Assembly: GCA_964023205.1 (NCBI GenBank)
Contig: OZ026833.1
Span: 32,452,830 to 32,516,829 of the forward strand
DNA from: Lutraria lutraria
Taxonomy: Eukaryota > Mollusca > Bivalvia > Venerida > Mactridae
Length of the DNA stretch: 64,000 nucleotides
Direction: 5' to 3'
This document shows, piece after piece, positions 24,501 to 34,860 of the stretch. The notes under the pieces are model-generated. The model made no database searches. It had not been told where the DNA came from and saw only the letters and a program-made list of their open reading frames with translations. The translations under genes were made by a program, and so were the position numbers. Within the stretch, counting starts at the first letter, position 1, and each line of letters opens with the position of its first letter.

Positions 24501-26258
24501 GATACTGTCAACAGCTGATACAGCGCTCCAACTTACGGTCACACGAAGAAAACCATTGCGAATCAAAACCAACGGAGTGCCCGAACGACAATTGCGGCAA
24601 GACAATTCCAGATAATTTATTGAGGAGACATAGGTTGTCGTGTATATATCGCGAAGAAACATGTCCCAATGAAGCGCAGGGCTGTACTCACGTATTTGCA
24701 GTAAAAGACAAAAACAAACACCTAACAATTTGTGATTATGAGCGACAACAATGTAAGGTTTGTCGGAAAGATGTCTTCCGTTTAAATATTGACAATCATG
24801 ATTGTGGAGTGGGTGCCACTAGTAGTGAATCATGCGACAATAAATGTAAGAATTCTCCCTGTGTATTTGAAGGTACACATCATGAAATGAAAAAACATTC
24901 AAACAGATGTGGCTTTAAATTAGAACAGTGTTCATCCTGTGGTGCTCGGCTTTTCTTGCATCAGATGGTTTGGCATAAGGCGCAATGTGACAAATTGGAG
25001 ACGTGCAAACAGTGTCAACAAATCATTCATAGGTACATGCATCCCGTTTCATAATAACGTTTTTATTAAACATACTTTATATTATTATTAAGAAACCCCA
25101 ATAAGGACATTTTAATTCCCGCATTCTTTTATCAGTTACTATACGTTCTACATGTATTTAATTTTCAAATATTAAGCAATGTCTTGAGTAAATTTACAAA
25201 TACATTAAAAAAGAAGTATCTAAAGTTTCCTTTCAGGACCTATGTTCATTACAGCATTCTGACCATGACATTACATGTGTACAATTTATATTATACAAAA
25301 CACTTTTTTGTTATCCCCAGATGTTCATATCTACTTAAACGTTAAATGCAAAGCGCTCATATTACTATACAACAAAAAGCATTGCTATAAAATTCGCAAA
25401 AAAATAGAAATAGGTTTTGATGCATAAATTGAATAATGTGAATAGTTCTCGTGTTTTTCATTCTTTTAGTTCATCCAAAGCCACGAATGACCGCTGGTCT
25501 TATAGAACGAGAAATATTACGTCGATGTGTGAAAAGTGTCATTGTTTTGTGAATTATAATACGTTGACAAGCCATTTATCGACATGCACTGGGCCATACA
25601 GTACTTCAAACAACTCGGTAGATTTACACAGCGTATGTAAACCACAGCACATTTTGTTCGTTCAATAAATTATTTAGATTTAGTGTATTTAAATCTGCAT
25701 TTATATAAAACGCATTTATAATTACAAATGTATTTGATAGTAAATACAAATTAAATATAACATAGAATTTAATGTTTAGACTTGTCCTCTTTGACTCTCT
25801 TATTCTTTCATTTATGTTTATTTACTTGTATTGACAGGATGCTGTGTCTGATTCGTGTGAAGCCAATCATGAGAGTGATGATACTGTCATTAGGAAACAT
25901 GGTAAATTTCAGAATTTTTACAATACGTAACTATGTGAAAATTAAATGATATAGATCTAATCTAATTTTCATTCTATGCAGTCATAAGTCTGGTTCCGTT
26001 GCATTTAATAAATAAAATATTGTATTTCAAGAATCGATGGAGAGTACTCTGTTTGATGCATTAGAAGCGCCAACACGTGGTTACAGGAATCGTTCGATGT
26101 TGGTTCATCCCACGTCTTCACCACCACGTTATTCACCTACTTGGAATGGAAACAAACGGCAAAAATGGCGGAATCTTATGAACCAAGTAGATGACTTCAT
26201 CGCTAATCCCAGTCATAAATCGATGATGACAGGGATTGTATATTCCAGCTTTGAATGA
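18308..26258 (+). CDS. TIR domain-TRAF-type zinc finger protein, copy 2 (575 aa, six exons)
   Basis: Exons are 18308-18503, 23487-23765, 24234-25032, 25470-25632, 25838-25901 and 26032-26258. They total 1728 nt in frame to TGA, and every intron has the same phase as in copy 1, so the two arose by tandem duplication. Residues about 26-158 form the TIR domain (YDIYAAY; TFIKSASCMYECKH; RVVLVMLE; LAWQ), here with Glu at residue 100. Residues about 215-470 carry TRAF-type C2HC fingers. As in copy 1 there is no RING, MATH or membrane segment, so a cytoplasmic adaptor is inferred. The tail continues about 25 residues past the shared WN..RQKWRNLMN motif. Intron 1 is 5 kb and contains a 37-bp minisatellite. 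An AATAAA at 26589 may be the poly(A) signal. Confidence 0.85.
20188..21015. repeat. 37-bp minisatellite, about 22 copies, in intron 1 of TIR-ZnF gene 2
   Basis: The unit is GGTGTCGTGAGAATAACACG followed by TCGTTTTATTTACAAGC. Copies vary at AACACG/AGCACG, GTGAG/GTAAG and ACAAGC/ACATGC. The ACATGC variant recurs after 149, 185 and 171 bp, so four- and five-unit blocks seem to have been copied together. Copies adjoin directly, without unique spacers. Confidence 0.95.
21016..22085. other. Intron 1 of TIR-ZnF gene 2, no exon seen
   Basis: AT-rich intronic DNA; the frame at 21171-21386 has no recognised domain. Confidence 0.4.
22086..22258. repeat. Imperfect short tandem repeat
   Basis: TTCATATTTCTGAGTC-like units alternate with TTACGTCTTT-like units over about 170 bp. 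Confidence 0.5.
22338..22510. repeat. Three-unit tandem repeat, ~66-72 bp period
   Basis: GGGGAAAAGGTGGCCAGGAG is followed by AAAAGTGGCCAGGAGGG (22409) and GGGGAAAACGTGGCAAATGG (22478), with similar ATGATTTA-containing sequence between. Confidence 0.6.
22511..23486. other. Intron 1 of TIR-ZnF gene 2, last part
   Basis: No supported feature; the frame at 23093-23332 is basic and has no recognised domain. Confidence 0.4.
23487..23765 (+). CDS. TIR-ZnF gene 2, exon 2 (rest of TIR domain)
   Basis: The acceptor is TTTTGTAG and the donor GTAAGC, phase 1 at both ends. It keeps the TLR-like block FIKSASCMYECKH with Glu100, and the KTKGRHRVVLVMLE core is almost identical to copy 1. Confidence 0.85.
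24234..25032 (+). CDS. TIR-ZnF gene 2, exon 3 (main zinc-finger block)
   Basis: The acceptor is ATTTCAG and the donor GTACAT (phase 2). The fingers run from CHVTCSNEGCTFNC to CKQCQQIIHR in the same order as copy 1. The linker between the fifth and sixth fingers is 15 residues shorter. Confidence 0.88.
25470..25632 (+). CDS. TIR-ZnF gene 2, exon 4 (last finger)
   Basis: The acceptor is TCTTTTAG and the donor GTATGT (phase 0). It encodes the SSSK opening and the finger CEKCHCFVNYNTLTSHLSTC, then a short Ser/Asn linker. Confidence 0.8.
25838..25901 (+). CDS. TIR-ZnF gene 2, exon 5 (short linker)
   Basis: A 64-nt exon lies between a TTGACAG acceptor and a GTAAAT donor (phase 1). It encodes an acidic linker and is supported by frame closure and the matching exon in copy 1. 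Confidence 0.7.
26032..26258 (+). CDS. TIR-ZnF gene 2, exon 6 (C-terminal tail and stop)
   Basis: The acceptor is ATTTCAAG. The frame passes through WNGNKRQKWRNLMN and ends at TGA 26256-26258. The tail is extended past the conserved motif relative to copy 1. Confidence 0.75.
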
Positions 26259-27704
26259 CAAGTTTGTACATGTATATAATATTATGTGAACATTTATGAA
26301 CCTCATTATTTTGTGTTATCTAAATAATTATTCGAAAATCGTGTAATGACAATGTGTTGGCACCCAATGACATTTGTAGCAGATTTGAAAGTGTTTGTAT
26401 GTATTAATTATGTGCGGCGTATCTTGGACAGAAAGTTGGGAAAGGTGCCGAAAATGAACTCCAATAACTCTTACATGTTTGGAGTTAAAAATAGTGAGGT
26501 TTTCCAGGATTCCCTTGCCAAGCTTCGGAAACAGACATACGTACATATCTTTGAATTGACGCCATTTCCGAAATACTACGTGGGGATAAATAAACATTTA
26601 TCTAAAACGAAATCCCATCTTTAGCGTTTAACAAATTTGTAACATTTAAACAAATAGGGTGCATGTTGAAAAGATACAAATGGAAGGTTTTCTTGGAATT
26701 CTTCGATAAGAATACGTAGTATTTCTACTTGACGCGCATGTGCTGCTGATAAAGGTAACCTACCTTTGTCTAGTCCTTTAGATAAAAACAACAAAACTAC
26801 AATAACTTAAATAACACGGTTGTTTGAGTGGTTAGACAGATGTAAAAAGATCTCTTATTGCTTAAGCCTCAAATTATTCAAACGTGCAGCTTCAATTATA
26901 AGTCAACAATTACAATATGACTTCAATTTACATGTACAATGTATATTAGTCATTCGTAGTACGATGCGACATACTGTGTTTTTATGGAATTCAAAAAAAA
27001 AATATATAAAAAATGATCAAGTATTATCACTTAAACATATTTTTGCATTCCTTGAACGTGACATTTATAGAGTGGGGTAGCTTTAAAAGAAGTAGTATAT
27101 GAACCAAACAATAATTAACATAATAAGTAATATACATTATACTCGTATATACATGCTGTAAGTAAACTAGTAATTTATCTAATCGAAATAAAATCCCATA
27201 GGTTTTAATCAATAGTTTTAAGTTCAATCGTTTCAGATAAAAAGGCGAGGACGAGTCTGTCCCAAATGATAAACAAGTAGCTTAATTATCAAATATAATT
27301 ATATCTTGTATTTATTTGCACTTCATTATGCCAAAAGGTCCAAGTGAATGTAACAATATTACATACAACAAAAATATATACATTAGACAATGACATTGGT
27401 ACACAGGGGATAACTGATGACAACTTCCATAGTACTTTATTATAAATATGCGCATTGATAAACATTGTAATACAAAAAATCAATTTTTCAATTTTTTTTT
27501 AATAATAATTGTTGATTTTCGTAATTATACGATCCGGAAGCGTGTATAAAAATTCATATTATAATAGTTTGATTATATAGTGCTTATAAAGAATGTACAT
27601 GTAGTTTGATTATATAGTGCCCCTAAAAAAATGTACATTTCGAGTACATCATAATATAGTTTTCATTTCACGGCGAGGCAAATAACTTCGTATTTTTATT
27701 ACTA
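26259..27704. other. Downstream of TIR-ZnF gene 2
   Basis: AT-rich and non-coding. It carries a possible poly(A) signal at 26589. Short open frames on both strands at 26328-26624 show no recognised similarity. Confidence 0.4.
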
Positions 27705-28260
27705 TACCAAGTTCAAGTTCAAAGTTTATTGGCAAAATTTAATAGCAAAATACATTGCCTTTGACCATTTACAACATAATATGGCAAAGACAAACATATA
27801 TATATATATATACATATACATAAACCATCAAGTGAGCATATGAACAAATGGATTATTAAGATAAATCTGATTAATCAAGAAACAGGTACAGAGTTAAGTA
27901 ATTTTGAGCGACAGGACATAGCATGTTTAATAAATTTAGCAATATTTACTGTTTTCCGAACATTTTTGCTAGACATAAAAGAGATGAATTTGTTAATATT
28001 TGGCCATGATATTTGTCCCAAAAATTTAAGTCTTAAATCCTTGTATTTGCTACAACATAGTAGAAAGTGGTATTCATTTTCGATTACATTTTGATTACAT
28101 ATTTTACAGAGTCTATTATTACTTTCTATTCTACTAAATCTTCCCGATTCAATTTCAAGTCTATGAGATCCTAGCCGTAAACGTGTCAAAGACCTGGAAT
28201 ATGCATGTACAGTATAGTGTGTTTTTTTTTGGGGGGGGGGGGGGGGCAAAACTATTTCCC
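27705..28260 (-). mobile_element. 5'-truncated non-LTR retrotransposon 3' end
   Basis: The minus-strand frame (28267 to 27875) has LCKICNQNVIENEYHFLLCC and SWPNINKFISFMSSKN, the C-terminal knuckle region of a LINE reverse transcriptase. The 3' UTR ends in AATAAACTTTGAACTTGAAC at 27712-27735. The 5' edge abuts a T9G16 run (28222-28246). Confidence 0.7.
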
Positions 28261-28497
28261 GTTCCATGTTGTCCAGTGCAACAATGGTACAGTTAAACAG
28301 GTTCTCGTTGACTTGTCTTTACAAAGCCTTTGGTTTGTGCTCTGCAACATGGAAAGGGCACTAGTTTAATTAAGGTTATAGATAGAATATTGTATTCCTC
28401 CAAATTTGAAGAGCATCGTATGCAAATATACAAAATACATCATCAGCAATAGATAAATGCAACACAAATAAATATTCAAGAAACAAATATACACACA

Positions 28498-29904
28498 CAC
28501 TTAACAAAACTTATAACGTCCCCTTCGTAAAATATGCATCTCTTTATTTATTTTTTAATATTTCGAGCTCAAATTTTCAGTGCACATCTCTAACAAGTCA
28601 AGTTCCATGACTCTATCAACAAATAGAGAGAGGTCCCGTACTTACACTGTCAGGTATATCTAGATTTCGATTAATATTTAATTTCCTTAACACACCAACT
28701 TAAAACAAATCACTAAGTTGACATAATAATTTATGGAATATATAGCTGTGGGTCTTTTATATATGATTTTGCAATGTTATTAACTAGAAAATATTATATG
28801 TATTGTCGTCGCAGTATTTAGTGAATTACCTCCCTTTATTAAACGTATTTTCATTTTCAAACCTCAACTGTTTTTTTTTCAAATGTCATTAGAACGAATT
28901 TCTTTAATTTTTTGTTTTATAGTGAATTGAGTTACGGTTAATAGCGATTTAGACATTGTGCATTATTTCATTAAAAACATTAAGAAACGTAAAACGTCCC
29001 TTGTTTACATAATATTATGTTTTTCAAAGAACATTGGTCTAGACGTAACAAAATTTAACCCTTTGTCCATTTACATGCGATACATATTCACATGATCTTT
29101 TAGATATGAATAAGATATTTTTATGAAAAACACCTAATTTCTATTTCATTCTATATTTCAAATTTAATAAAGCTGATAAACTATACAGCTATAATGATAC
29201 ACGTAAACTGATAGCATAATATCAGATTGAATTATAAAGATTCGCTTAAAACCGTAACTTAGTTCACTAGAAATTTAAGAATATAATGAAATTCAATCTT
29301 TTTTTGTGGCATCTGAGCAAACAAATGAAGTTTGAAAATGAAAAGTTTGTGTTGTTTTTATTTTGTTTAATACGGGAGATAATTCACTAAATACTGCGAC
29401 TATAATACTGTACATGTACATACTGGGCACATAGGCATATCATATTTTCTAGCAGATAACAATGCAAAATCGTGTAAAAAACTAAACCACAGCTATTCCA
29501 TGTATTAACTTAGTGATTTGTTTTAATTTGATGTGGTAATGAAATTAAATATTAATCGAAATCTAGATGTACCTGTAAGTACGGGACCTCACCCTGAATA
29601 AGGCCGATGGTGGGGCCCTTTCCTCAAAGGACATCCGTCCCATTTTATGTTTTTCTATAATGTGACTAATTAAGCCCTCTATTGATTTAAAAAATATTTT
29701 GAGATTCATACTTAGCACGAGCTGCATGTGCAAATTAAGTGTTTTACAACAGTAGAGCCGTAACGGGGTAAAAATCAATAAAACGCATTTTGTTGATAAT
29801 CTTGATTTGTTAGAGAAGTGCACTGAAAATTTGAGCTCAAAATATCAAAAAATAAATAAAATATGCATAGTCTACGAAGGGGACGTTGTAAGTTTTGTTA
29901 AGTG
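28498..29904. mobile_element. 1.4-kb fold-back (palindromic) element
   Basis: The left arm starts CACTTAACAAAACTTATAAC and the right arm ends with its complement; both also carry CGTCCCCTTCGTA, GAGCTCAAATTTTCAGTGCA and AGTATTTAGTGAATTA in mirrored order. The arms span about 28498-28955 and 29240-29904. The right arm has an extra segment of about 220 bp (29585-29805). No transposase frame is seen. Confidence 0.75.
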
Positions 29905-31730
29905 TATATACATCGCATAACCTATATTATATATGCACAATGATACAATGAACTATAATATACGACTACGCATGAAATATTGCAAATATATGTGTATGTA
30001 CATATGTTGTATGTGTATGAACAATTATGCACATGTATCAAAAGAAATGCTTCATTCATAATCATGAATACAAGTAATTACTTTGGTGCACTGTACAAAA
30101 TGTGTCAGAGACTTCACTTTTTAGAGCATGTATATAGAGCATTACGTATCACATGTTACTCGAACTAAACCAAAATTTAAGGTTTATGTTGCCTTTTTAT
30201 AACTATGTAGCATAGGTAAGTTTTACAATACGAATATGTATGTATATGGTACAAAATAACGTGTTTTTTATAGCGGCACAGCAATACGGATAGTTGAAAG
30301 TTACAACCTTCGGCGTTTTCCACTGATAAGGACATCAGCCAATAAATTGAATATCCCTACGTTGTGAGATTCAGTCACCAAAGAATGTCACAATTTCCTT
30401 TACAATAACAAAGTTCCAAATGGAGCGTATATAGTGTCCTTCTGTCTACAGAAATGCAAAGTATGTTCAACAATTTATATATAGGGGTTTGGTCATTGTA
30501 AATTCGCACAAATAATCACATTTCCTGATATAATTCGATCTAACTCGCCAATAGCAATATATCATATCTACAACCTGGAATATCTCACTTTTTCCCGGTA
30601 AAGTCACGCAACTAAAGTCACAGACTAAGACTGGTTCCCTCTCCATGTTGCCTTAGTACAGACAGTCAACGGGAACCAGTATGTGGATTGGGAAGGAACG
30701 ACAACTCTGGATAGATGCATCGAATATTAAATCAGTTTTCACGATGTACAATTCTTACGACGCACCTGCGCTTGTCGGAGTAGTCCCCCTTTAGTTTATC
30801 ATGGCAACATAATATTTTTGGATAAAAATATACATTTTGGTAAGTTATTTTTAGTTCGATGCTTATTTCATACGACATTGTAAACCAGTATTAGTTCTCC
30901 TAAATGTTTAAGTTGGGCATGATTTTATTTTATTGCTTTCTTTACTACATATCGACATGTTACTGTGTTCGTCAGTTCTTGTTTACATTTGTTGAAATTA
31001 GCCGCGCTATCTGCACAGGATAATGATGTTGTTGTCAATATCATTAACAACTATGTTAGTTTGTTGTGATATCAATAATATTAGTGATATGTAATGTTTT
31101 AACGTTTTTGACATGTGCAGTAAAATACATGGTATAAATGCATAAATAGTGATTAATGCAAACATTATAAAAGTCCACAACATTTCTTTTAAGTATTGAA
31201 TTGTATTTTGTCTTGAAATGGTGTCCATTGTTGCATGGTATGTCTGCTGTACAAAACATATATTGACTAGTCATTAAGGCTAATAAGCTAGGTATAGTCC
31301 CACTTATAATAGCTTTTAAATTGTTCTGAATCTTAATTCATTGTTATTGTAAGTCTAACTCTTAGATAATTTTCTGAACAAATTCCTCACATGTACATTA
31401 TATTTCTTAAAATGAATACTTATTACTATTTTTTGTTCATTAATTGAACAGCATGGCAGTGTTGGAAATAGGAGTTCAAAGTTTTTACAATAGAAACAAA
31501 TGTTTAAATTGGGAACCATGAAGACATACATATATGTATACATGTAAAGAAACCATGTCTGTGCATCATACATATCATAGGAAAGATCTGTCAATAGCTT
31601 AAACTTGAGTCTCAAAACCAGTCATTCAGTAGCTGGGGATTACTACATAGAAACTTAAAAATACTGTAAAAGTTATTTTTTCTTGGAAAGCACATTTATC
31701 ATATTTTGAAGTGAATAATTATGAGTGCAT
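29905..31730. other. Intergenic, nothing recognised
   Basis: AT-rich DNA without a supported frame. A 10-bp inverted pair, ACTGGTTCCC / GGGAACCAGT, lies at 30630-30682. Confidence 0.4.
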
Positions 31731-32577
31731 CCTCTCACACCGTATATCCCGAAGAGCCGAACACTGTTGCTCAGGCGAACACAGTTGCCGATAAATTTTA
31801 CAGTTTCAAATGGAAATTATGTATCAGCTTAATTTATAGGTATCTTGAAGGATCCGAACAAAAACAATTATGTACATTTATTCGCTATTGAAAAAGGAAT
31901 AAATACTCGAAATTGTGAGGAAAACCGTGCATTTTTCAGCGAGAAATCGCTAGAAATGTCTGCTATTTTTTAAAGAAAACGCGTGATCTGATGAATACAG
32001 ACCCGTAAATACCTTTTTACACAAAAGTGAATCTTTTTAAAGATACCATACATTACTCAAATCTATTTTCTCTAAATATACGAAATCCCAGCTTTCCATT
32101 CTCATTTTCCGCAGAGAAATTGATGCATATAGACGGCCTGCCCTCGTATTTTTGAGAACGTCAAGCACAGTTTACTGAAAAAGTTGCGAACCTCGAATAC
32201 AGTTAGAACGTTAGATATGATAACGCTTAACACAGTCGCCATACACTTCTTACAGCATCCTTTTTAGACTTTTAAACCCAAAATTCTCGATTATCTGTGT
32301 TATACGTACATACATTTTACAAAGAGGATATAATACTGTCGACCTAAGTCCAAATGAAGCTCGACTTTCGTTGTGTTTTTCTAATACATAGTATGAATAT
32401 GAAAACTGCCTTAGATAAGTATCTTGAATAGTGTACTTTTTAAGTTTATAAGCTGAAATTTTGTGGCTTTTAGCATAGCATTTCACTGTATAAATTCACT
32501 ACATGCCTTAATCATTACTCTATGTATTTCATGTTTGTCTTTTCTGTTGTTCTGTGTAAAGAAAGTTCAAGGCAAAT

Positions 32578-33524
32578 GGTGTCCATACGTAACAGGTGTT
32601 ACACATATTTATAAGAATGTGCTTTTCAGAATACATTTTGAATCTTTGAAAGTTTAAATATATATATCAATTTGCATTTTTTTAACATATTCACACATTT
32701 ACAGATGCGCAACTCAACGTGTATCATTTTTTTAGCACTTTTCTGAACACTCGTTACATTTCCTACAATTTGGTGTCCTTGTTGTAACAGGAGTTACAGT
32801 TTTATTATTATATTCTTTAATTGACTGTGCTGATCTACTTAAATTATTCAAAAATATGTTTAAATTTCATCACAAGTTTGAAAAATGACCTCAGCCAATA
32901 TTAACTGCAAGCTGCATTGGCTAGCCATGATTTGATTCACCATCAGTTTGAATTTTGGTGTCCCTCTGTAACATGAGTTTTCGAATTTATTGCACAATCT
33001 TTGAGATTCTGTGTAAAAAGTGCAACCAAACATCCAAGTTGTTCACATAAAAGTGCCTATAGACATATACCACAAAAAAAATATTCATTTCCTTGTAAAA
33101 AGCATGATTTATTTTTTCAAATATGTTCAATGGTTACATGTAACACTCGTTACATTTTTGGACACTGCATCCTTATCTCCGATATCTAATATACTTGTTT
33201 TGTAAAAAGCCAGCACATTACATCATCAATAAGTATGCACAAACACCTGTTTCTAGGCACTGTGTAAACCCCCATCACATCACATCATGTTTGACTAGAC
33301 ACATATGAACACTCGTTACAAATTGGACACCAAAATTCCTCTTTTTTTTGAAACCCCAAAAATCCCATTGTAGCATAGCAGAATCAAAATAATCAAGTCG
33401 TTTCAGTACACAAAGACTTGTCCATTAAGAAAAACCAGCTACAAGTGTATTATTTGTTTTAAGTGTTCAAATAACCTTTTGACAACTTGAACAAATCATA
33501 GGACACCAAGGTAACAGGAGTTAC
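32578..33524. repeat. Cluster of paired GGTGTCC and GTAAC-N5-TTAC motifs spaced about 185 bp
   Basis: GTAAC-N5-TTAC-like cores lie at 32589, 32784, 32968 (degenerate), 33140, 33307 (GAAC form) and 33511, spaced 167-204 bp. Each has GGTGTCC or GGACAC within about 10 bp. A further GAACACTCGTTAC is at 32745. The orientation switches halfway. Confidence 0.75.
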
Positions 33525-33899
33525 ATGTATTTTCAAACTGATTTTTTTTAAAATTTCTTGTTGCAGTAACTTCCATATTTGTGTTCCTTTCAATTTACTG
33601 ACCATTTATTTCACCAAAATAACAAAAAGTAATTAGATAAAACTCTTAATGTCTGTCACAGAGAGTGACAAAGTGGCCAATACTGTAATGTCCCATTTAA
33701 AATTCGTAAAAATGGTGCTTTTTTCGAAGAAAATTTAAGAATAAAAATTATTCCCAAAAACTTTTTTGAAATATTTTATGTTTTTATATTTCTATATTCT
33801 ACTATAAATTGATAGGTATATTCTAAACTTGACTTAAAAGCAGCAAATTAGTATAATTTTTCAATAATTCGACACAACCCCCATATTGACCACTAGTGT

Positions 33900-34860
33900 G
33901 GAATCACCCTACTATGTTTTAGTCATATACTTTTATGCGTCTTGAAAGCCGGGCGAAGATATACGTGTATATGGATGCCGCTTTGTCCGTCCATCTGTCC
34001 ATGATAGCGAACGGATGAATATTAGACGGCTATATGGATAATAGGTAACAGTAAATATGTCCGTCTGACCGTCACAGTCTGTCTGTTCGCACACACCAGA
34101 GGTTAGTTGTGGGGTTAGGGTTGGAACATTTAGGTCTTGTGAGTTTCAGTTCCGTTAAGTATTCAAGAAATTAGATTAGAAATCACAGTGAATAAGACCA
34201 GCGAAAGACAGTGCAGTGCCTAAGGGCCATAATTGTACAATGCATGGTCCGACTGTAAATCCTACACTGTAAATATTGTTTTTATGAATGAACATCTTTG
34301 TTGGGTCCGGTGACATGTGAAGCATCGCATTATTTGTATTGTATGGAATGTGCTTTCAATTATTTATTTGTGGTGTGGTGATGGAAACTGGAGAAACTTG
34401 TAGCTTTAAAAACATAAGAGAAAGCGGAATGTCGTTAGTGTTGTTTTGTTCAAATATTTATTAAATCTATCAGTTTTTATTGACAAAGTTAACGGCAATC
34501 CAAATAAAAAATATTCCAACAAAATTCAATATTTGGACATTGAAGGCAAATGTCGTTTATGGTCTTCTTAAATGTCTTGTCCATTGGGTTAATGTCTCAA
34601 AGTATGAAGGCAGTCCATTCATTAATAACAACGTTATAGCAAATAATAGCAAAAGAATCGAGCAAAATGACCTTTGACAATCATATGTGACCTTGACTCA
34701 AATCAACCAAGCAGCTTGAATGTGTAATGCAGACCTTCTTGATACATTTAACATATAAGCCAACTTACTTGAAAACCCTCCCAAAGGCTAAAGAGTTACA
34801 GAGCGGAAATAATCTGTGACAGACCGACAGATAGACGGACGGACATAACAACAGATAACC
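33900..34860. repeat. Probable further repeat DNA inside the 4-kb element
   Basis: The stretch starts with CCGCTTTGTCCGTCCATCTG-type and ends with GACCGACAGATAGACGGACG-type sequence, both common at the edges of bivalve dispersed repeats. No copy for comparison exists in the window. Confidence 0.3.
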
